A stretch of 11,571 nucleotides of DNA, taken from positions 1 to 11,571 of the forward strand of contig DOTV01000166.1 of NCBI GenBank assembly GCA_003520925.1. The letters run 5' to 3'. Under the pieces are notes generated by a model. The model saw only the letters and a list, made by a program, of their open reading frames with translations, had not been told where the DNA came from and did no database searches. This document shows positions 1 to 7,614 of the stretch, one piece after another. How positions within the stretch are numbered: position 1 is the first letter of the stretch; the number at the start of each line of letters is the position of its first letter. This DNA comes from Bacteroidales bacterium. GTDB lineage: Bacteria; Bacteroidota; Bacteroidia; Bacteroidales; VadinHA17. Made by a program: the position numbers and the translations under genes.

Positions 1-1730
<1,730 letters not shown>

Positions 1731-2867
1731 TCAACTCCAAACACCGTCAACTGCTTTTCCGCATTTATTGCATTTCCCGTCAGCAATTGTGTTGGATGTT
1801 ATCCTGTATCCCTGACGGCTTATAAGAATGTTTCCGCATCCCTGGCATTTTGTATCTGATATCTCCGATCCGGGAACATTGCCGGTATATACGTATAAAA
1901 GCCCTGCTTCACCGGCTATCCTGGCTGCCAGGTTCAGGATATCAACAGGGGTGGGAGGAAGTTGTTCAAGTTTGTAAAGAGGATAAAACCTGCTGAAATG
2001 AACAGGGACTTTGCAGAAACCGTTTACAGCAAGCCATTTGCACATTTCTTTTATCTCTTCAGTTTTGTCAGTCCATCCTGGTACTACCAGATTTGTAATT
2101 TCAAGCCAGACTCCCATGTCCCTGTAAACTTTTAGAGAATCGAGAACCGGCTGTAATTTGCCGCCGGATAATTTAAGATAAGTGCTTTCACTGAATGCTT
2201 TAAGATCAATATTTGCAGCATCAATCACACTGCAAAGTTTTTTTAGAGGTTCAGGATAAATATACCCGTTTGACTTTAAAATATTCTTTATGCCTGCCTC
2301 TTTAGCACGTAAAGCAGTATCGTATACATATTCGTAAAAGGTGACCGGCTCTGAATATGTGTATGCTATTGATTTACAGTTTTTCGCAATGGTCTCTGTA
2401 ACAACCTTTTCCGGCATCAGGTCATAATTTCTTGTTTTATCAGGACTTGTCTGTGAAATAGTCCAGTTCTGGCAGTTCAGACATACAAGATTGCATCCGG
2501 CTGTTGCTATTGAATACGCTCTTGACCCGGGTAGAAAATGATAAAGAGGCTTTTTCTCGATCGGATCAATGTTGACTGAACATGGATTCCCGTAAGCAAG
2601 AGTGTAAAGCTTTGATTTAATAACTTTACGGTTATTGCACTTGCTCAGTTCCCCTTCTTTAAGGACGCACTCATTCGGACAGATCCTGCACATTATCCCC
2701 CTGGCACTCTCCTCCTGGAACATGGCCACTTTTCTGTAAGCAGGTTCTTCTTCAACGCTTGGTTCTGCCGTTATCCCTGATCGCGGTAGACAGAAAATCC
2801 CTGCTGAAAGTGCAGCACATTCTTTAATAAACCTTCGTTTACTGATTTTACAACTATTCCTTATCAT
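1731..2867 (-). CDS. amrS: AmmeMemoRadiSam system radical SAM enzyme (AmrS-type) with Tat-like N-terminus
   Basis: This 378-residue protein belongs to the radical SAM family, which cleaves S-adenosylmethionine through a [4Fe-4S] cluster to start radical chemistry. The cluster motif CNLVCLNC (C-x3-C-x2-C) uses C125, C129 and C132. Family hallmarks include an N-terminal cysteine set (C60, C63, C67, C77), a YSEP segment at 171-174, a DLKAF strand (221-225) and the HFSRFYP motif (290-296). A C-terminal zinc-ribbon-like module has C341, C344, C366 and C369. The unusual part is the first 45 residues: SKRRFIK (9-15) resembles the twin-arginine consensus with K-R in place of R-R. A short hydrophobic stretch and a proline-rich segment follow it. 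The gene lies 34 nt after the membrane-protein gene and directly before ligA. Family assignment is strong and is reinforced by the Memo and AMMECR1 partners upstream. The substrate is unknown, and export is an inference. Confidence 0.93.
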   Translation of the reverse strand: MIRNSCKISKRRFIKECAALSAGIFCLPRSGITAEPSVEEEPAYRKVAMFQEESARGIMCRICPNECVLKEGELSKCNNRKVIKSKLYTLAYGNPCSVNIDPIEKKPLYHFLPGSRAYSIATAGCNLVCLNCQNWTISQTSPDKTRNYDLMPEKVVTETIAKNCKSIAYTYSEPVTFYEYVYDTALRAKEAGIKNILKSNGYIYPEPLKKLCSVIDAANIDLKAFSESTYLKLSGGKLQPVLDSLKVYRDMGVWLEITNLVVPGWTDKTEEIKEMCKWLAVNGFCKVPVHFSRFYPLYKLEQLPPTPVDILNLAARIAGEAGLLYVYTGNVPGSEISDTKCQGCGNILISRQGYRITSNTIADGKCNKCGKAVDGVWS

Positions 2868-2886
2868 AAACAGGAAAAATGCTATC

Positions 2887-2894
2887 CAAAGTTA
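2887..2894 (-). promoter_or_regulatory. Candidate internal promoter -7 box before the radical SAM gene
   Basis: The minus strand reads TAACTTTG here, an exact match to the Bacteroidota -7 consensus TAnnTTTG. It sits in the 34-nt gap between the membrane-protein stop and the radical SAM ATG. I see no good TTG/TTTG -33 element at the usual 17-23 nt spacing. It could give the radical SAM gene and ligA expression independent of the upstream genes, but a chance match in AT-rich DNA is quite possible. Confidence 0.3.
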
Positions 2895-2901
2895 AGAAAA
2901 A

Positions 2902-5328
2902 CTAGCGTTTTCTTGTTATCCCGGTAAACAGATAACCTGTTAAAACAAGACCCGGCAGAACTAATAATGACATTTCTATTCCAAGTAGCGGAATGGCAAG
3001 TCCTGTAAATGCAATGAATCCCAATGCTGATCCCGAAAGATCAGCACTGTAGACTGCTGAAGATTCTCTATCTGCCGCCTGGCCTGAAGTAAGATCCCTG
3101 AAGAAGCTGCCAGTAATCATTGCCGGTAGAAAGCCTGCCAGGACTAATAAGAAAGTAAGAAACAAATGACTCTCAATTTCCATTATCCACCCGGTTGATA
3201 AGCCTGTAATTGCATAAAATAAGGATAGAAGCAAAACTTTTGTTACGACTTTTTTTTTGCCAGAGAACGGGATTTTCATCCCGGAACCAACAGCAAGTCC
3301 TGCCATAACCCCTGCAATAATAAGACCAGCTAACTGGTACATATTACCTATTGTAAGCTGCAGCATGAGCATAAGGATTATTTCATATCCGGCAAGTGCT
3401 GATGCACTGAAAAACATTACTGCATTACCGGGTTTGAAGTACCTTATTGAGAATGCGAAGAGCAAGCCCAGGAGAATAATTGAGGGTAACTTCTCATTAA
3501 GATTTTTGCTCAGACTGAATGACTGATAATAATAACAGGCTATGGGTCTTGTCAAACTGTTGTTCGATATTTTACTGTCCATAAGCGCGAGAACATCGTC
3601 CGATTTTGATGATATCAGATCATCGGAAAAGTATCCGCAACCAACATAGGAATTATTCAGATTCTTTGCGCTGACCATTGAACAGATTTTTGTTGAAAGG
3701 ACCTTATCAGATGCAATAAAATATAGCTTATTGCCCGCAATCGGGATCACATTCTTGAAAACTGCCTTCAGGCTGTTGAATACCGATGAGTACAACTTAA
3801 TAGATTCACTGTTAAAATATTCGGGATTGATTCCGGGAGAGCATGAAAAGATCCCGTCATTATTCAATCGCTTCTTTATGTTACTGAAAAACTCAAAAGT
3901 GTAATATCTGTTCAACAGAAGTGAAGAAGGGGGCGGCAGGAGCATTAAAACTGCATCGAACTTCTGGTTGGTGCTCCTCACATAGCTGAAAGCATCATCA
4001 TTTTCAATTTCAGGTGCCGGCATAGTTGGCTCATCAGCCATCAATGAGGCTCCTGAAAGAGCAGGATCACGTTCCACATAAACCAATCTGCTGATTCTGT
4101 ATTTCATTATCTCCTTCATCCTTGATTCCAGGGGTCCGGAAATAAGAAGTATATTTTCAACACTATCTGACTGGAGGAGACCATAGTGGATGTCTTCTTC
4201 ACTTTCAATGACATCATTCTTATAGATCAATAGCCGTTGATTGTAATACTGGCTGATCTCATTATGATATATTCCCTTCGTTAAATTCCCGTAAGGCGTG
4301 TCCTCAGTTTCCGTTACTTTTATTCCCTTTAGCAGAATCTGACGAAATAAAACATCAGGTGATAAAGTGATAATAATTGCACTAACTATCAATACTGCAA
4401 CTTTGAAAACAACATTTTGATACTCGTTTGTAATAAAGAATGAAAGAACCGTAAATGAGATCCCGAGTATTATTATTAATAATAGACTCTGATATGTATT
4501 TAATATCCCGGCACTTAGCAGCGAAACTAAGATTCCGGCAACTATTCCTCCTGCAGTTTCTGTCGAAAAAGATCTGCCAGGTACAATATTAATAGCCTTG
4601 CCAGAAGTAACCAGCTTTATAAAGGTATACCCTGATATCAGACAGAACGGAAGCAAAACCAGAAATGTAAAAATTATTCCCGTTAGGAAAGAGGGTGTTT
4701 CACCTGGTTTCAAAAAGAGTCTTGAAAATATCACCATAAGGATGACAGGAAGCAGAGTGCCTGTAGCAAATATCAGGTTGATTTTCCTTATATCATTTAA
4801 GGATGAACGTGGTGCCAATGCAGACCCGACGGCTGAACCTGTAAGCCAGGAGAAAAGAAATGCGCCTGCAATAATTTCATACCCCCCTGTGATAATCATA
4901 ATTTCGCGCAAAAGCAGCAGTTGAACAGATGAACTTATAAATCCGACAAGAAACAGATTTGAAGCAATCCCGGGATATGTCTTTTTGACATCTGCCACAA
5001 TGGGGGAAACCAACTGTTCCTGCCTTCCGGCTCTACTTGTGAAATATGATAAATGACGTATTAAGTGTAAAAAGCCTGTTACTGACAGACCTGCACCCAT
5101 CTCGACATGCAACTTAAGAATTGATTTAATGAGGGGAATATCCCATTTATAATTGATCTGGAGAGCGAGGAAAATACCGGCAAAAGCTGTAACAACAAAT
5201 GTAACGGCGAGGATTATATTCCACACGCGTCTGTGGAGTTGCAGAGAAATTACGTTGATGCGACAGAAGAAATAACTTATTGAATACAGGAGAATTGCAG
5301 TCAATCCTGTACCGAGGACATTATACAT
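2902..5328 (-). CDS. Polytopic membrane protein: DUF4405/cytochrome-b-like N-terminus fused to a membrane spermidine-synthase-like protein
   Basis: This is an 808-residue inner-membrane protein with about 17 predicted helices. Residues 1-100 form three helices resembling DUF4405/cytochrome-b-like proteins, with H32, H74, H88 and H92; H74 and H88 form an H-x13-H pair. From about 119 it matches membrane-fused spermidine synthase relatives: SSVQLLLLREI and SWLTGSAVGS (helices 4-5), ETAGGIVAG (257-265), and later SADLSGSALG (761-770). A soluble domain (about 330-612) follows the SpeE fold, with ISQYYNQR, a VERDP strand end (418-422) and an LNRYYTFEFF segment (472-481). The usual glycine-rich SAM loop is replaced by LISGPLES. 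Positive residues fall in alternate loops so that this domain is placed in the periplasm. The gene starts 2 nt after the Memo-AMMECR1 stop, indicating translational coupling. The aminopropyltransferase activity of true SpeE should not be assumed; the role is unknown. Confidence 0.85.
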   Translation of the reverse strand: MYNVLGTGLTAILLYSISYFFCRINVISLQLHRRVWNIILAVTFVVTAFAGIFLALQINYKWDIPLIKSILKLHVEMGAGLSVTGFLHLIRHLSYFTSRAGRQEQLVSPIVADVKKTYPGIASNLFLVGFISSSVQLLLLREIMIITGGYEIIAGAFLFSWLTGSAVGSALAPRSSLNDIRKINLIFATGTLLPVILMVIFSRLFLKPGETPSFLTGIIFTFLVLLPFCLISGYTFIKLVTSGKAINIVPGRSFSTETAGGIVAGILVSLLSAGILNTYQSLLLIIILGISFTVLSFFITNEYQNVVFKVAVLIVSAIIITLSPDVLFRQILLKGIKVTETEDTPYGNLTKGIYHNEISQYYNQRLLIYKNDVIESEEDIHYGLLQSDSVENILLISGPLESRMKEIMKYRISRLVYVERDPALSGASLMADEPTMPAPEIENDDAFSYVRSTNQKFDAVLMLLPPPSSLLLNRYYTFEFFSNIKKRLNNDGIFSCSPGINPEYFNSESIKLYSSVFNSLKAVFKNVIPIAGNKLYFIASDKVLSTKICSMVSAKNLNNSYVGCGYFSDDLISSKSDDVLALMDSKISNNSLTRPIACYYYQSFSLSKNLNEKLPSIILLGLLFAFSIRYFKPGNAVMFFSASALAGYEIILMLMLQLTIGNMYQLAGLIIAGVMAGLAVGSGMKIPFSGKKKVVTKVLLLSLFYAITGLSTGWIMEIESHLFLTFLLVLAGFLPAMITGSFFRDLTSGQAADRESSAVYSADLSGSALGFIAFTGLAIPLLGIEMSLLVLPGLVLTGYLFTGITRKR

Positions 5329-5330
5329 AG

Positions 5331-6833
5331 TTATTTTTTCTTTTCTTCAAGTACTATCCCTTCATAAATATAAATATCAGCGTCTTTCCATCCTTCCCAT
5401 CCTAGTCCGGCTTTGTCGCGTGATGTATATCCCAGGAATTCTTCAATGCTCCATTGATTCTCAGTTGCAACCTGTGGCAGCATTGTTCCTGACCGGTTAT
5501 CTTTTTTAATGTAAATGCCATGCCTGCCTAAAACAATATCATTAATGTTGCTGATTTTTTTCATCGGCCCCAGAACAGTTATTTCAATATCTGTTTTCAG
5601 AAATTCTTCTTTTGTAAGAGGTGAAAACCTGGGATCATCAAAGGCAGAATTCTCCGATGATTCAAGAACAACCTGATAAAGAGGCTCAGAAGAGATGAAC
5701 CTTCCTATGCAGCCTCTGAGAGATCCCCTTATTTTCAAAGTAACAAAAGCTCCGAGAGTGGTTTTAAAGATTTCTGGCAAAGTCTCCTTGTTTACAGAAA
5801 TCCTTTTCTTATCATATAGCAGTGATCTTATATTATCACGGGCAAGAGAAATCAATTGCTCCTTCTCCTTTTCGGTAAAAACTATCTCATCTGCAAGTCT
5901 TTTTGAATTTTGTTTATCCTGATCCTTTTCAAAAAGTGCGATAGCATTATATCCGACTACCTCGTCCCTGTTTCCATAAGGCGAATCTCCCGAGTTACAG
6001 TAATCTATCTTTTTAAATTCAAGATCACTCCCCTCAGCAAGGTAAAGAAGAAGAAGTCCGGATGTCCATCCGCACATGCTTGTCGATAATCCTGGATCAT
6101 CTGTATTTCCGTTCTTTTTCAAGACGTCAAGGAATTTCTTCGGATCACCCGAAACTATTGCTGTGGCTGTTGCATTGTCTATCTCATTTGCCGTTTTGTA
6201 TGAAGGGTAGTGTGAAAAATCGCTGCTAATAATAAAAAGATTCCCCGGAATGAACCAGGGCTTAAGAATTTCTGCGATTTTTTGTATGCTGACAGTATTA
6301 TTTGTTCCAATTATAATCGGAATGACAGATGGATTGTTTTTAAAGTAATACTGGATGAGAGGCATCTGCACTTCAAGGCAGTGATCCTGCAGATGTGCAG
6401 TAACAGGAAAACTAAAGAGTTTTTCCGCTTTTAATTTATCTGCAATCTCCTTGTTTACCGTCACTTTGCCAAGAGGTGTAATAAAGTCACCAGTATTATA
6501 CACTGAGGCTCCCTCAAAGGCCATAACATGGCTTGACCCGATGACAAATATATTCCTGATGGGCATATTCCTGTCGATCGCAGAGAAAGCCGAAGCGGCA
6601 ACCTTCCCGGAATATACATATCCTGCATGGGGGCTTATAATTGCCCGTACCTTGTTTGATGTGGTTGTCTTTACACAAGTCTCAAAGAGCTGTGTGATAT
6701 CGCTCAATAATGTCTCCCTGTTTGCGGAATAGAATCTTCCTGCAGCAACAGGTTGCCTGTCTGTTGACCTCGATTGGGAAAATGTCTCCATAACGATAAA
6801 AATTGAAAGCAGTACAAAACATACCCGGCGCAT
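5331..6833 (-). CDS. Secreted Memo + AMMECR1 fusion (AmmeMemoRadiSam proteins B and A)
   Basis: This is a 500-residue two-domain protein. Residues 1-20 look like a Sec signal peptide: MRR, a hydrophobic core, then a polar ETFSQS region. Residues about 27-302 are the Memo domain, related in fold to class III extradiol dioxygenases. Its metal-site residues are present: H69 in SPHAGY, H102 in GSSH, H208 in SSDFSHY and C254 in MCGW, matching the ligand positions of human MEMO1. DHCLEVQMP (150-158) is a further family signature. Residues about 318-498 are an AMMECR1 domain, with LRGCIG (372-377), AFDDPRFSPL (397-406), DIEITVL and MLPQVATENQW (451-461). In many organisms the two domains are separate genes; here they are joined by a lysine-rich linker. 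The gene heads the tight cluster with the membrane protein and the radical SAM gene. The signal peptide implies a periplasmic or outer location. The biochemical role of the system is, to my knowledge, unresolved. Confidence 0.93.
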   Translation of the reverse strand: MRRVCFVLLSIFIVMETFSQSRSTDRQPVAAGRFYSANRETLLSDITQLFETCVKTTTSNKVRAIISPHAGYVYSGKVAASAFSAIDRNMPIRNIFVIGSSHVMAFEGASVYNTGDFITPLGKVTVNKEIADKLKAEKLFSFPVTAHLQDHCLEVQMPLIQYYFKNNPSVIPIIIGTNNTVSIQKIAEILKPWFIPGNLFIISSDFSHYPSYKTANEIDNATATAIVSGDPKKFLDVLKKNGNTDDPGLSTSMCGWTSGLLLLYLAEGSDLEFKKIDYCNSGDSPYGNRDEVVGYNAIALFEKDQDKQNSKRLADEIVFTEKEKEQLISLARDNIRSLLYDKKRISVNKETLPEIFKTTLGAFVTLKIRGSLRGCIGRFISSEPLYQVVLESSENSAFDDPRFSPLTKEEFLKTDIEITVLGPMKKISNINDIVLGRHGIYIKKDNRSGTMLPQVATENQWSIEEFLGYTSRDKAGLGWEGWKDADIYIYEGIVLEEKKK

Positions 6834-6859
6834 GACGTAATGCAGTTAATTTACCGTAA

Positions 6860-6892
6860 TAAAGTTAGGGCAAAAAAACAAGATAAAATAAA
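6860..6892 (-). promoter_or_regulatory. Candidate promoter for the AmmeMemoRadiSam cluster
   Basis: On the minus strand, TTTA (6892-6889) is followed after 21 nt by TAACTTTA (6867-6860). These are near-matches to the Bacteroidota elements TTTG and TAnnTTTG, with one mismatch in each. Transcription from here would give a leader of about 20 nt before the ATG at 6833. I found no terminator hairpin between this gene and the SiaC-like gene upstream, so read-through from that gene is also possible. Confidence 0.33.
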
Positions 6893-6919
6893 AGAAAGAG
6901 GATAATTGATCTTAAGGAC

Positions 6920-7372
6920 TTAAATAAAAATCATCGATTCCTTCAGTACCTTACCGCTGGTGTCGGTTCCGTAAATCTTAAGCCCGACACTCACAGCTGC
7001 ACTGCCGACAACATCAATAATGGGACTAAGATCGTCCTTGATATCATCTATGTCGTCGAAATCTTCAATTGGAAAATATATATGAAGAAAAAGGACACAC
7101 TCAGGTTTATTTATGCCTGCGAGAGCTTTAACGATTTTTGCGAGCCAGATTGAAGATGCAGTATTGAAATATTCAAGATTTAACCGTAAATTTGATGTTT
7201 GCTTTGGGTTCTTAACATATTCATTAATCCAGTCAAGAACAGGTTCAAAAATTCTCGGAGCATTGATCGGAATTGATTTCCCGGAGAGTATCATTTCTCC
7301 GCTCATATAATTAAGATCAATAAGCGGGGTTTTATCAGTTTGTTCAACAAACAAATTTTTAAGCTCCTTCAT
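6920..7372 (-). CDS. SiaC-like (DUF1987) regulatory phosphoprotein
   Basis: This protein of 150 residues (from the ATG at 7372) matches the SiaC/DUF1987 family. Its members are small cytoplasmic proteins switched by phosphorylation; in Pseudomonas, SiaC controls a diguanylate cyclase. Visible family signatures are the SGKSIPINA turn (30-38), the FEPVLDWINEYV helix (42-53) and LNLEYFNTASS (64-74). In that motif T71 corresponds to the phosphoacceptor position in the NTSS motif. The C-terminal part (about 100-150) is more diverged, with an acidic DFDDIDDIKDD stretch. The frame is open up to a TTG at 7408, directly after a stop codon. I prefer the ATG at 7372 because the TTG would sit almost on the likely transcription start and AAAAAGGA precedes the ATG at a distance. 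The kinase/phosphatase partners (SiaB, SiaA) and the cyclase partner are not in this window. The gene ends 86 nt before the Memo-AMMECR1 gene on the same strand, but a functional link is not shown. Confidence 0.82.
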   Translation of the reverse strand: MKELKNLFVEQTDKTPLIDLNYMSGEMILSGKSIPINAPRIFEPVLDWINEYVKNPKQTSNLRLNLEYFNTASSIWLAKIVKALAGINKPECVLFLHIYFPIEDFDDIDDIKDDLSPIIDVVGSAAVSVGLKIYGTDTSGKVLKESMIFI

Positions 7373-7418
7373 AACATGCTCGGTTTTTATTCCTTTTTCT
7401 ATTGCCAATTGTCATACT

Positions 7419-7426
7419 CAAAAGTA
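7419..7426 (-). promoter_or_regulatory. Candidate promoter -7 box for the SiaC-like gene
   Basis: The minus strand reads TACTTTTG, an exact match to the Bacteroidota TAnnTTTG -7 consensus. Transcription would begin a few bases downstream, leaving roughly a 40-nt leader before the ATG at 7372. No clear TTG/TTTG -33 element lies 17-23 nt upstream, so support rests on the -7 box and its position in the divergent intergenic region. Confidence 0.4.
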
Positions 7427-7557
7427 TAATATCTTTTCATTTGTTGCAGAGATTTTAATCAAAAAGAAATGATCGGTGGTCAAATAAAACTGTTCATTGA
7501 TATAAAATCCTGCAATCAGACTTGAATTTCAGCGTTCATCACATCCCGGTCCGATGG

Positions 7558-7591
7558 TTTATACGTCAATGTCATTAAAATGTTATATTTG
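7558..7591 (+). promoter_or_regulatory. Bacteroidota-type promoter for argS
   Basis: TTTA at 7558-7561 is followed after 22 nt by TATATTTG at 7584-7591, an exact match to the -7 consensus TAnnTTTG of the Bacteroidota primary sigma factor. The expected transcription start would leave a leader of roughly 15-20 nt before the argS ATG at 7615. This is the best promoter in the window and probably drives argS and perhaps ffh and folD. Confidence 0.6.
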
Positions 7592-7614
7592 CAGACGTAA
7601 ATTTTAAAACTGTA

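Noticed and set aside
2790..2800. Possible lipobox (GIFC at residues 23-26) in the radical SAM leader
   Set aside because: The residue before the cysteine is phenylalanine, which signal peptidase II does not normally accept, so a lipoprotein call is not supported.
2902..5328. Calling the membrane protein a spermidine synthase (speE)
   Set aside because: The SAM-binding loop and acidic catalytic segment are altered, and the protein is mostly membrane; only fold-level similarity can be claimed.
6834..6919. Terminator after the SiaC-like gene
   Set aside because: There is a T-rich run on the minus strand, but no GC-rich inverted repeat precedes it.
7409..7614. RNA gene, riboswitch or attachment site in the divergent intergenic region
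   Set aside because: I found no tRNA-like fold, strong hairpin or direct repeats, only the two promoter-like boxes.
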